From: an uncultured Alphaproteobacteria bacterium
GTDB taxonomy: Bacteria > Pseudomonadota > Alphaproteobacteria > Rs-D84
Reading direction: 5' to 3'
Assembly: GCA_944392535.1 (NCBI GenBank)
Contig: CALXWY010000004.1
Location: 1-64,000 of the forward strand
DNA length: 64,000 bases
Part shown: in pieces, positions 24,464-33,025 of the stretch
Layout of the letters: every line of letters starts with the position of its first letter
Numbering within the stretch: the stretch's first letter is position 1
Notes under the pieces: generated by a model
The model's database searches: none
What the model saw: only the letters and a program-made list of their open reading frames with translations
Told to the model about the DNA's origin: nothing
Made by a program: the position numbers and the translations under genes

Positions 24464-26512
24464 ATGACACTGAAAAAAGTACTGCGCATTTGCTTAAATA
24501 TCTTGTTTTGGGGCTTTACGATTGGAATTGCTGCGTTGGCGGTATTGGTGTTCATATATGGCAATGATTTGCCAGATTATAAAAAATTGGCGACCTATGC
24601 GCCGCCGGTTGCGACACGTTTGTATGCATCGGATGGCAGTTTGCTGATTGAATACGCCGAAGAACGCCGTGTTTTTATTGATTTTAATGATTTACCGCCC
24701 CAGTTGGTAAATGCATTTGTTGCCGCCGAAGATCAAAATTTCTGGACGCATCCCGGAATTGATGTCCAGGGAATTGCGCGTGCGGTTGTAAACAATACGT
24801 TAAATATGTTGGGATTTAATACGCGTTTTTCTGGGGCGTCAACCATCACGCAACAGGTTGCAAAGAATTTCTTTTTAACACCTGAACGTACGATTTCGCG
24901 CAAAATCAAAGAGGCTATTTTGGCCATGCGACTGGAACGTACGTTTTCAAAACAGCATATAATGACCTTGTATTTGAACCAGATATTCTTGGGCGCGCGT
25001 GCGTATGGTGTTGGTTCGGCGGCATTGATGTATTTTAACAAGCCTGTATCTGAATTAACATTGGCAGAATGTGCGTTTTTGGCATCACTGCCCAAGGCAC
25101 CAAATAATCGCGACATGGCGATTGAACGCCGCAATTATGTTCTGCGTCGCATGGTTGAAGAAGGATATATTACCCAATCTGCGGCGGATGCCGCGGCGGC
25201 GGAACCATTAAATATCAACAGTGGCTTTACCGCACAAATGGAAGAAGATTTCCAGTATTTTGCCGAAGAAGTGCGCCGGCAATTACTGAATACATTGGGG
25301 CGTGAAACCCTGTATAACGAAGGGTTGTATATTAAAACAACAATTGTCCCAGAACTGCAACACGCGGCCAGTGCGGCGTTAAACAAAGAACTGGATGCAT
25401 ATAATGCGAAACTGGGGCCTGATGAACCAAAGTTACAGGGCGCAATAATTGCCATGAACCCGCATACAGGGCGAATTGTTGCGATGTCGGGCGGGCGTTC
25501 GTTTGCCGACAGTGCTTTTAACCGCGCAACCCAGGCAATGCGCCAAATCGGCAGTACGATTAAGCCGTTCGTTTACTTGGCGGCGTTGGAACGTGACATA
25601 TCACCCGAAGCGTTAATATTAGATGCCCCAATTGTCGGACTGCGTGCGGACAACAGTTTATGGAAACCAGAAAATTATGACCGTAAATTTATGGGGGATA
25701 TACCGCTGCGTTTGGCGGTTGAAACATCACGAAATATTCCGGCGGTTCGCATGGTTCAACAACTGGGGGTTGAAAACGCCATAGAAGTGGCCCAGCGTTT
25801 TGGGGTATATCCAGATGATTTGGCCGATGTTAACTTGTCTTTGGCATTGGGATCGGGTGAAACAACGTTGCAACGGCTGGTTACTGGGTATTCGGCATTT
25901 GTAAATGGTGGTCGCGCGATACAACCGAAAATGGTGGATTATATAGAAGACAGATATGGCCATGCCATTGGCGGTAATGTCACAGAATTGATTGAATGGC
26001 ACGAAGATTTGTTGCCACCTGAACGTGTTGCTGAATCCCAACCATTGTCAGATGCACAAAGTTTATATCAAATGGTATCAATCTTACAGGGGGCGGTTGA
26101 ACGCGGTACCGGCAAACAGGCACGCGTATATGGCCACACAATTGCGGGAAAAACAGGCACCACGAATGATGTCAAAGACGTATGGTTCGTCGGATTTTCC
26201 AAGAATTTAATCGCGGGGGTTTATTTAGGGTTTGATACGCCAAAGCCACTTGGTCCCGGCAGTGGCAGTCATATGGCCGCCCGTGTTTTTGCTGATTTTA
26301 TGCGTGTTGCGTTGGCAAATGAAACCAATCAACCGTTTGCCATCCCAGATGGATTAACGTTTGTTCGTGTCAATCGGCGCACCGGTGCGGCGGCATCAGA
26401 CGACCCGAATGGCATGATTATTACCGAAGCGTTCAAGCCTGGTCAACATCCAAATCCGGCACCACAGCGGGCGGCACGCCAGTCTGGGCCGGCGGTTGGC
26501 GGTGTGTTTTAG
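24464..26512 (+). CDS. mrcA: Class A penicillin-binding protein (PBP1A type)
   Basis: A 682-residue bifunctional cell-wall synthase in the inner membrane. After one N-terminal membrane helix comes a GT51 glycosyltransferase domain with AAEDQNFWTHPGIDV, GASTITQQVAKN and the ERTFSKQHIMTLYLNQIFLG region. The transpeptidase domain has STIKPF (Ser364, Lys367), SRN in ETSRNIP, and KTGTTND. It is shorter than many PBP1A proteins (about 750-850) because of a small insert between domains and a short tail. A promoter TTGCAA (24411)-18 nt-CATAAT (24435) fits, with no clear Shine-Dalgarno. Confidence 0.93.
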   Translation: MTLKKVLRICLNILFWGFTIGIAALAVLVFIYGNDLPDYKKLATYAPPVATRLYASDGSLLIEYAEERRVFIDFNDLPPQLVNAFVAAEDQNFWTHPGIDVQGIARAVVNNTLNMLGFNTRFSGASTITQQVAKNFFLTPERTISRKIKEAILAMRLERTFSKQHIMTLYLNQIFLGARAYGVGSAALMYFNKPVSELTLAECAFLASLPKAPNNRDMAIERRNYVLRRMVEEGYITQSAADAAAAEPLNINSGFTAQMEEDFQYFAEEVRRQLLNTLGRETLYNEGLYIKTTIVPELQHAASAALNKELDAYNAKLGPDEPKLQGAIIAMNPHTGRIVAMSGGRSFADSAFNRATQAMRQIGSTIKPFVYLAALERDISPEALILDAPIVGLRADNSLWKPENYDRKFMGDIPLRLAVETSRNIPAVRMVQQLGVENAIEVAQRFGVYPDDLADVNLSLALGSGETTLQRLVTGYSAFVNGGRAIQPKMVDYIEDRYGHAIGGNVTELIEWHEDLLPPERVAESQPLSDAQSLYQMVSILQGAVERGTGKQARVYGHTIAGKTGTTNDVKDVWFVGFSKNLIAGVYLGFDTPKPLGPGSGSHMAARVFADFMRVALANETNQPFAIPDGLTFVRVNRRTGAAASDDPNGMIITEAFKPGQHPNPAPQRAARQSGPAVGGVF

Positions 26513-26538
26513 TTCTGGAATCAAATATGGGGGGAAAT

Positions 26539-26832
26539 ATGCGTAATATTCTGGTTTGTCTGTGTGCGATGTTCGTTGTATCTGCATGTGATATGTATGA
26601 ATTTAATTTGCAGTGTGACAGTCATGACGTTGGTATAAATTTGTCTGGGGATGGTGAACATTTGGATGTTAATCTGGATGGGACCAAGATGACACTGGAT
26701 TTGGCGATATCCGCATCCGGGGTGCGTTACGTTGGTACATTAAATGGCACAGATGTGACGTTGTGGAACAAGGGTTCGGATTGGATGCTGTTTTTTGATG
26801 ATGGCATGCCGATATATTGTACTGTTAAATAG
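26539..26832 (+). CDS. MliC-like lipoprotein (predicted c-type lysozyme inhibitor)
   Basis: A 97-residue lipoprotein with a short signal peptide ending in the lipobox VVSAC (Cys17), so it should be lipid-anchored. The mature part resembles the MliC/PliC beta-barrel: SASGVRY matches the family Ser-Gly-x-x-Tyr inhibitory loop, LWNKGSDWMLFF matches the W-x-K-G-x-x-x-L strand, and two Cys (LQCDS, IYCTV) could form the family disulfide. MliC blocks host lysozyme in the periplasm. Low length and weak overall similarity keep this tentative. GGGGGG stands before ATG 26539, which is preferred to ATG 26527. Confidence 0.55.
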   Translation: MRNILVCLCAMFVVSACDMYEFNLQCDSHDVGINLSGDGEHLDVNLDGTKMTLDLAISASGVRYVGTLNGTDVTLWNKGSDWMLFFDDGMPIYCTVK

Positions 26833-26893
26833 TTTTTGTTTTGCGTGATTTCTGTGATAGAATGTCAGTATAATTAAATCAAAGGAATTGAGA

Positions 26894-27982
26894 ATGCTGA
26901 CTTCGTTATTTCTTGACAGTGGTGCGACTTTTTTTGCCAGTGGTTGGACACAATTTGCGGCGGCATTTGGCGTGGCGTTTTTAATAATGCTGGCGTTCGG
27001 TCGGCCTTTTATTAATTTAATGCATCGGTGGCAAAAAAGGGGCCAACCAATCAGTGAAAATGTTCCGGCTGAACATAAAAAAAAGGCCGGCACCCCCAGC
27101 ATGGGCGGATTGCTGATAATCATTGCGATTATTATCCCCAGTATTTTATTTATGCCGATTTCAAATCCCACAGGATGGATTGCGCTGTTGTCATTGTTGA
27201 TGTTTGGGGCAATCGGATTTGCCGATGATTATAAAAAAATATCATCCCAATCGCACAAGGCATCAAATGGACTGTCGCCGGCGGCACGTTTGGCACTGGA
27301 AGGTGTGTGTGTCATCATCTTGGCATATTTAATTAACCGCACATTTCCGCTGTATATACCAGAACTGTCGTTAAGTTTGCCGTTTGGTATAATATTACCA
27401 CTGGGGATATTCTATTACATATTTGCATATTTTGTAATCGCGGGCAGTGCGAACGCCACCAATATCACAGATGGGCTGGATGGCATGTTGGCGAAATTGT
27501 ATATGCCGGTACTGGTCGTATTGGTGGTTGCATTGTATGGGGCGACGCGTATTGGGTTTATGGATACTGTGATGTTCTTGCCAACCGCCAGTGGTTTGTA
27601 CGCTGTATTGGGTGCGGCGTTTGGGGCGGTTCTGGGGTTCTTGTGGTTTAATGCCAAACCGGCATCAATATTTATGGGTGACGTTGGTTCATTGGCGTTG
27701 GGCGGATTTATGGGAACGGTTGCGATGCTGTTAAAATCAGAAATAATAATGGCAATTGCGGCCGGCATGATGGTTTTAATTCTGTTGTCTTCGTTTATCC
27801 AGACAATGTATTTCAAGGCGTCACGTAAAATTACCGGTACCGGCAGGCGGGTGTTTTTACGTGCACCATTACATCATCATTTTGAAGAATTGGGGTGGTC
27901 AGAAACCAAGATTGTAGACAGATTTTTTGTAATGTCTGTATTATTTTCTGGACTGGCAATGATTTTATTAAAATTCGCGTAA
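26894..27982 (+). CDS. mraY: Phospho-N-acetylmuramoyl-pentapeptide transferase
   Basis: A 362-residue polytopic enzyme that makes lipid I from UDP-MurNAc-pentapeptide and undecaprenyl phosphate. Motifs are HKKKAGTPSMGGLL, GFADDYKK (catalytic Asp pair), NATNITDGLDG, FMGDVGSLALGG and APLHHHFE near the C-terminus. Length is normal. AAGGA precedes ATG 26894. ftsW follows after 25 nt; murD, which lies between the two in the usual dcw cluster, is not here. Confidence 0.96.
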   Translation: MLTSLFLDSGATFFASGWTQFAAAFGVAFLIMLAFGRPFINLMHRWQKRGQPISENVPAEHKKKAGTPSMGGLLIIIAIIIPSILFMPISNPTGWIALLSLLMFGAIGFADDYKKISSQSHKASNGLSPAARLALEGVCVIILAYLINRTFPLYIPELSLSLPFGIILPLGIFYYIFAYFVIAGSANATNITDGLDGMLAKLYMPVLVVLVVALYGATRIGFMDTVMFLPTASGLYAVLGAAFGAVLGFLWFNAKPASIFMGDVGSLALGGFMGTVAMLLKSEIIMAIAAGMMVLILLSSFIQTMYFKASRKITGTGRRVFLRAPLHHHFEELGWSETKIVDRFFVMSVLFSGLAMILLKFA

Positions 27983-28007
27983 TGGACCGATGGTGTGATA
28001 TCTGGCA

Positions 28008-29147
28008 ATGCTGAAACGAACCGAAGAAAGTAAACTGACCAACTGGTATTTTGAAACAGACAGACGTTTGTTGCTGTATGTGCTGATATTAATATTTATC
28101 GGGGTTATTTTTGGTGTGTCTGCTGGTTCGGTGGCCGCTGAACGTATTGGCCAGCCATGGAATTATTTTATATTAAAGGCAATTCCTTTTTACATCGGTG
28201 GTATTGCGACATTGGTCATATTCAGTACATTTAATCGCAAAATGGTTCTGGGGATGTCGTTGTTGGATGTTGCGTTTTGCCTGGTGCTGTTATTGGTTAC
28301 ACTGATTGCACCGCATGAAATCAAGGGTTCTGCGCGATTTGTTGATTTAATGTTTTTTAATGTTATGCCATCTGATGCGATGAAGCCCGGGTTTATAATT
28401 CTGACGGCATGGTTTTTGGCCAAGATGCGTGAATTGTACGGCGAAAATATGTTTTTAACCAAAACAGCGTGGCGCCCAAAATTGTTCAGTTGGTGGACAT
28501 ATCTGGCGATATTTATTCCGGCTGTTTTGATTATATTAAATCACCCTGATTTAGGAACGGCGGTATTGTATTGTACGGTCCTGTGCGCGATGTTGTTTGT
28601 TGCAGGATTGCCGATGTCTGTTGTTCTGGGGCTGGTGGCCTTGGTTGGTGTGATTGGTGTATTTGCATTTTTTACCATGTCGCATGTGCATAATCGTTTT
28701 ATGGCATTCTTTACCGGCACCGGTGACACGTACCAGGTTACGCAATCTGTCCAGGCAATTCAGCATGGTGGCTTGCTGGGCAGTGGTGATGAAGCGTTTG
28801 TAAAGCAATCTTTGCCTGATGCGCATACGGATTTTATATTTGCGGCGATTGCCGAAGATTGGGGGGCGCTGGTTGCATGTGTAATAATTGTTTTGCTGTT
28901 GTTGGTATTAAAGCGTTTAATTGTAAACGCATCAAATGCGCGTGATCGGTTTGTTGCATATGCGGCTGGGGGAACGGCTGCGCTGTTTGGTGCCCAGGTA
29001 TGTATTAATCTGATGTCAACATTGAATTTATTCCCGCCAAAGGGAATGACATTACCATTTATTTCATATGGTGGTACATCGTTGTTGGCGTTTTGCGCGC
29101 TGTTTGGAATGATTTTGGCATTGGTTCGTGAAGACAAGTGGAAATAG
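28008..29147 (+). CDS. ftsW: Lipid II polymerase / cell division protein FtsW (SEDS family)
   Basis: A 379-residue SEDS protein with about ten membrane helices that polymerises lipid II at the division septum with its partner PBP. Typical segments are NHPDLGTAVLY, GSGDEAFVKQSLPDAHTDFIFAAIAEDWG and FPPKGMTLPFISYGGTS. The position between mraY and murG supports FtsW rather than RodA. The start at 28008 has only weak Shine-Dalgarno character; coupling from mraY is likely. Confidence 0.92.
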   Translation: MLKRTEESKLTNWYFETDRRLLLYVLILIFIGVIFGVSAGSVAAERIGQPWNYFILKAIPFYIGGIATLVIFSTFNRKMVLGMSLLDVAFCLVLLLVTLIAPHEIKGSARFVDLMFFNVMPSDAMKPGFIILTAWFLAKMRELYGENMFLTKTAWRPKLFSWWTYLAIFIPAVLIILNHPDLGTAVLYCTVLCAMLFVAGLPMSVVLGLVALVGVIGVFAFFTMSHVHNRFMAFFTGTGDTYQVTQSVQAIQHGGLLGSGDEAFVKQSLPDAHTDFIFAAIAEDWGALVACVIIVLLLLVLKRLIVNASNARDRFVAYAAGGTAALFGAQVCINLMSTLNLFPPKGMTLPFISYGGTSLLAFCALFGMILALVREDKWK

Positions 29148-29213
29148 CGCGTTATTGCAATACTAAATTCCAGTGATATAATTATTATGATATCAAAGCA
29201 GGGGTGCAAAATC

Positions 29214-30260
29214 ATGAAAATATGGATTGCAACAGGTGGTACAGGTGGGCACGTTTATCCGGCGTTAAGTGTTGCAGATGAATTGGTGGCACGTGGACAT
29301 TCTGTTATAATTTCAACGGACGGCCGTGTAAAAAAAATGGTGCGCGATGGTGCGCCGGCGGGTGCACGAATTACAACTGTGTGGGCGGCGGGTGTTGGCG
29401 CAAAAAGCAAAATACAACAAATCATCGCGTTGTTCAAAATCGGTGTATCTGCGATTTGGTTAACTGTGCGATTTTTATTTTCGCGTCCGGCGCGTGTGGT
29501 TGCATTCGGTGGATATGCGTCTGTGGCACCGGTTTTTGCGGCGCATGTGTGGCATATACCAACATTTTTACATGAACAAAATGCGGCAATTGGTCGGGCA
29601 AATAAATTTACTATGCGCTGGGTGCGTACATTGATGACCAGTTTTCATTCGGTCAGTGGTATACCAAACAATACATCTGCGCGCGTGGTATATACTGGGT
29701 TGCCGGTTCGTCGTGAATTTATTGATGCCGCGGCATGTCCAATCCCAAAAGAATCCAGACTGTTTGTCACGGGTGGTTCACTGGGGGCAAAAATATTGGA
29801 CGACGTTGTCCCGGCGGCGATTTTGCAAATGAAAAACAAACGTATTTTTGTAATGCACCAAACGCGTCCGGAAAACGTCGCACGATTACAGAAATTATAC
29901 GCAGATAATAAAATTCATGCGAATGTTTTGTCGTTTGTACACGATATGGCGGGTGCCATATGTGCATCTGATTTAATTATTGGTCGTGCCGGGGCCAGTA
30001 CGGTTGTTGAAATTGAAACAATTGGGCGACCAGCAATTCTGGTTCCGTTAAATATAAATCCAGACCAGGCGGCAAACGCAGCATGCTTTGCACAACTGGG
30101 GGGCGGCTTTTCTGTGCCCCAAGAAAAATTTACCCCAAAATGGTTGGCGACAACATTAACAGAACTGTTTGATAATCCATTGCGACTGGAAAAAATGGCA
30201 AAAAAATCATTGGTTCCAAATAATGCCGTACAAATAATTTGTGATGAAATAACAAAATAA
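29214..30260 (+). CDS. murG: UDP-GlcNAc:lipid I N-acetylglucosaminyltransferase
   Basis: A 348-residue GT28 glycosyltransferase that converts lipid I to lipid II on the inner face of the membrane. It has GGTGGHVYPALSVADEL at the N-terminus, HEQNAAIGRANK, TGGSLGAK and the sugar-nucleotide loop GRAGASTVVEIETIGRPAILVP. ATG 29214 follows AGGGG with good spacing. An extended -10 (TGA-TATAAT, 29177-29182) upstream gives it its own promoter. murC and murB do not follow, unlike in the standard cluster. Confidence 0.96.
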   Translation: MKIWIATGGTGGHVYPALSVADELVARGHSVIISTDGRVKKMVRDGAPAGARITTVWAAGVGAKSKIQQIIALFKIGVSAIWLTVRFLFSRPARVVAFGGYASVAPVFAAHVWHIPTFLHEQNAAIGRANKFTMRWVRTLMTSFHSVSGIPNNTSARVVYTGLPVRREFIDAAACPIPKESRLFVTGGSLGAKILDDVVPAAILQMKNKRIFVMHQTRPENVARLQKLYADNKIHANVLSFVHDMAGAICASDLIIGRAGASTVVEIETIGRPAILVPLNINPDQAANAACFAQLGGGFSVPQEKFTPKWLATTLTELFDNPLRLEKMAKKSLVPNNAVQIICDEITK

Positions 30261-30281
30261 TCCGGGTGATGTATTTTCTGC

Positions 30282-30311
30282 TTGCCTGCGATTCGTCATT
30301 TGTTCTATGAT
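30282..30311 (+). promoter_or_regulatory. Promoter of the OmpA-like gene
   Basis: TTGCCT (30282-30287), 18-nt spacer, TATGAT (30306-30311). AGGAAAGGA lies before ATG 30333. Confidence 0.5.
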
Positions 30312-30332
30312 AAATACAGGAAGGAAAGGAAA

Positions 30333-31745
30333 ATGCGTCATTTTGCCGTCTCTGTATTGTCTGTATTGCTTGTGTTTCCGGCGTTTGCAGATGCGCGGTT
30401 GCCTGTTGTGAATTTGGCGGCGGGTGGTGTTTCTGCACGTGCGGCGTTTGGTGAACCCATTGTGAAAATAAATGAATCTCAATCTGGGGGGCAAGATATC
30501 GCGTTAAATAACGATGTAACAGATACGGATGTTATATTGGGTAAATCGCACACGGAAATACGGCCTGATGTGAATGTTACGCACGGCGGGCCAATTGTCG
30601 CGGCGGCGGATGTTTTATCGCCACATCGCCCCAGTTCTGATTTGTGGGCGCATTCTGATACATCTGTGGGATATACAGACGCGCCATTGCGCCTGCCCAG
30701 TCCGGATGAATTTTCTGTTATTCGTTCGGATGACATACTGCCCGAAGAAAGTTTGATTGGTGCGCCACGTGCCACAACAACAATTGCACGTAATGATAAT
30801 GAACGCCAAATTGCCAATCGTGTTCCAACATATGACACATATGATACAAACGTTGCGCGTGCGGTGTCACAACCATTAAGTGAAATTGACGCCCAGATTG
30901 CGCGATTGAATGAACTGCAACGTCGTGCCGATGCCAGTGTTATGGAACAACAGAATCTGGAACCTGTTGCGCCGCGCGCTGTGGCCCATGAAACGCGTTC
31001 TGTGGTTGCGCGGCCAAGCGTAAAAAAACAAAATGTTGTTCGTGATATTAATGCGGATACGCGTATTGCAAGCAAGGATAACAATGATTCAGATGTAACA
31101 TTATCGCGTGTTGTTGTGCCAATGGTTGATGACGTGGTTGTCCGTGCGGTTGAAAAGTCGGAATCGCCACGTATCGCATCTGTGCGTGATGACATGACGA
31201 AGATGAGTCCCAGTGAACTGCGCAAGGCATTCAGAAAAACATTTTTGTCTGAAAATAAACATCTGTCTGCATTCCAGATTGATGACAGATTTGATGTCGC
31301 CAGTGATGTAACCGCAAACGCAGCCGGATTTACATCGGCCCGTGATTTATCCGAAGCGGGCGGCATACGACCACTGGAAATCAAAATAAAATTCCGTAAC
31401 GAAGATTCTGCATTGTCACGTGATAACTATAATTTGCTGACAGAATATGCGGGTATTGTGTTAAGTAATCCAACCCGTGCGGTTCAAGTATCAATCCCAG
31501 AAAGTGTTACGCGTGATGCCGATGATCGTAAATTGGCGGCGCGCCGATTGGCCATTGTGGAACAAGTTTTACGTGATAATGGAATTTCTGAACAACGCAT
31601 TTTACCGGTGTTGTCACAACGTGATGATTCGGGATTAGTGTTGCGTATGATTTCATTAGACCAATATGAAACATTGACCCAGCAACAGCGCGATATATTC
31701 GGTGACACGGTCAGCAAAAAAACATACAGAAGCATGTCTTGGTAA
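30333..31745 (+). CDS. Exported protein with degenerate OmpA-like C-terminal domain
   Basis: A 470-residue protein with a signal peptide (MRHFAVSVLSVLLVFPAFADA) and a long, probably disordered middle rich in Arg, Asp and Val, including a helical segment (EIDAQIARLNELQRRAD). The last 120 residues resemble an OmpA peptidoglycan-binding domain: IKFRNEDSALSRDNYNLLTEYAGIV, then LAARRLAIVEQVLRDNGISEQRI. The usual NxxLSxxRA motif is altered (DDRKLAARRLA), so peptidoglycan binding is uncertain. It is probably a periplasmic or outer-membrane protein. The stop overlaps the comF start (TAATG). Family not named. Confidence 0.6.
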   Translation: MRHFAVSVLSVLLVFPAFADARLPVVNLAAGGVSARAAFGEPIVKINESQSGGQDIALNNDVTDTDVILGKSHTEIRPDVNVTHGGPIVAAADVLSPHRPSSDLWAHSDTSVGYTDAPLRLPSPDEFSVIRSDDILPEESLIGAPRATTTIARNDNERQIANRVPTYDTYDTNVARAVSQPLSEIDAQIARLNELQRRADASVMEQQNLEPVAPRAVAHETRSVVARPSVKKQNVVRDINADTRIASKDNNDSDVTLSRVVVPMVDDVVVRAVEKSESPRIASVRDDMTKMSPSELRKAFRKTFLSENKHLSAFQIDDRFDVASDVTANAAGFTSARDLSEAGGIRPLEIKIKFRNEDSALSRDNYNLLTEYAGIVLSNPTRAVQVSIPESVTRDADDRKLAARRLAIVEQVLRDNGISEQRILPVLSQRDDSGLVLRMISLDQYETLTQQQRDIFGDTVSKKTYRSMSW

Positions 31746-32497
31746 TGCCGAATAAAAATGCTGCGCGTCGTTTTATTAATAATGCGACGCGTTTTTTAAT
31801 GAACTTTTTGTTCCCTGCATCGTGCCCGTTGTGCGGGACACGTGTTTCTGTGCACGGTGAATTATGCGCCGAATGTTGGACAGAATTTAATTGGATATGT
31901 AATCCAAAATGTGCCAAGTGTGGGTATCCATTTCCGGCGAATCTGGATTTGGGACCCCGGCCATTGTGTCCGCGCTGTGCGGCTGGGGAATGTGGGCTGG
32001 ATTTAATTCGTTCTGCATGTGTTTATGATGATGTATCACGTGCGGCAATGTTGCCGTTCAAGCATGCGGGACGTATAAAATATTCATTGTTCATGTCGCG
32101 CGCGATGATTTGGGCAATGCGTGATGTGACGATATCCCCAGATGTTGTTTTGCCTGTACCATTGGCATATCGTCGTTTGTTTCATCGTGGTTATAACCAA
32201 GCCGTACTGTTGGCACGTCCCATCGCACGTGCGTTTGGTGTGCCTTTGGATTTGTCCAGTGTACATCGTGCATATCGTCCAGATATGGGGCACAAGAACG
32301 CCGCACAACGTGCAGAAAACATTCATGGTGTGTTCACGGTTAAAAATCCAGATAAAATTCGTGGCCGCAGAATATTGTTGGTGGATGATGTTATGACAAC
32401 CGGTGCAACGTTTTCAGAATTGCGACGTGTGCTGATGGCGGCCGGCGCGGTGGCGGTTTATGGTGTTGTATTTTGTCGCACAGTGCGTGCAATATAG
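31745..32497 (+). CDS. comF: ComF-family phosphoribosyltransferase-like protein
   Basis: A 250-residue ComF protein. The N-terminal zinc finger has CPLCGTRV, CAECW, CAKCGYPF and CPRC. The C-terminal phosphoribosyltransferase domain has HRGYNQAVLLARPIA, HKNAAQRAENIHG and the PRPP loop ILLVDDVMTTGATFSEL. ComF is required for DNA uptake during natural transformation, and the window also has comEC. The ATG at 31745 overlaps the preceding stop codon by one base (TAATG), so the two genes are coupled. Confidence 0.9.
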   Translation: MPNKNAARRFINNATRFLMNFLFPASCPLCGTRVSVHGELCAECWTEFNWICNPKCAKCGYPFPANLDLGPRPLCPRCAAGECGLDLIRSACVYDDVSRAAMLPFKHAGRIKYSLFMSRAMIWAMRDVTISPDVVLPVPLAYRRLFHRGYNQAVLLARPIARAFGVPLDLSSVHRAYRPDMGHKNAAQRAENIHGVFTVKNPDKIRGRRILLVDDVMTTGATFSELRRVLMAAGAVAVYGVVFCRTVRAI

Positions 32498-32505
32498 GGA
32501 AAAAA

Positions 32506-32898
32506 TCAGTGAATATGTTCGCTTTTCTGGGCAAACAGATTTTTCAGCATATGATTTCTTTGACTGATTGCTTCTTGTTTTAGTATTTTTCGCGAACACA
32601 TGCGCATCAATTGTTCTATTTTTTCTGCTTCGGCGGTTTCGCGTGATACGTTTTTGACAGATGGCGTATCAATCAGCGATATTGGACGTTGGGCACAGAC
32701 AACCAGTTCATCGTTTATAAATATTTCATATCGTGCATATATTGTGTTCGTGCCGGTGTATGCAACGCGGCTGCAAATATCTATGTACATGTCTTGACCC
32801 GCATCAATACAGTATGATGTTTCTTCGGGTGAATTGCTCACCGATATCCAACACATTGGAATCAGTTTTGATAATTTATTACATAATTTATTAAACAT
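32506..32898 (-). CDS. Hypothetical protein
   Basis: A 130-residue protein I do not recognise. The first half is beta-like with three or four Cys (NKLCNKL, MCWISVS, YCIDAG, DICSR); the second half is charged and helical (ETAEAEKIEQLMRMCSRKILKQEAI). No signal peptide. It has a clear promoter ending 9 nt before the ATG and no Shine-Dalgarno, so a leaderless mRNA is likely. It converges on comF, with 8 nt between them and no terminator. Confidence 0.5.
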   Translation of the reverse strand: MFNKLCNKLSKLIPMCWISVSNSPEETSYCIDAGQDMYIDICSRVAYTGTNTIYARYEIFINDELVVCAQRPISLIDTPSVKNVSRETAEAEKIEQLMRMCSRKILKQEAISQRNHMLKNLFAQKSEHIH

Positions 32899-32907
32899 TT
32901 GGTGTTT

Positions 32908-32935
32908 ATTCTAGTTCAATATATCGTTTTGTCAA
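32908..32935 (-). promoter_or_regulatory. Promoter of the minus-strand hypothetical gene
   Basis: Read on the minus strand: TTGACA, 16-nt spacer, TAGAAT, then 9 nt to ATG at 32898. It is the best -35/-10 pair in the window and predicts a leaderless mRNA. Confidence 0.7.
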
Positions 32936-33025
32936 TAAAATTACGCATTGTGGTGATACACAGGATGCTTGAATTTTGTTTTTAATCTGTTAATCTATAT
33001 CCTTGATATTTATGGGGTAACAGAT

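Noticed and set aside
30479-31384. 301-residue minus-strand frame opposite the OmpA-like gene
   Set aside because: Shadow of a disordered Asp/Arg-rich region; the plus strand has promoter, Shine-Dalgarno and signal peptide.
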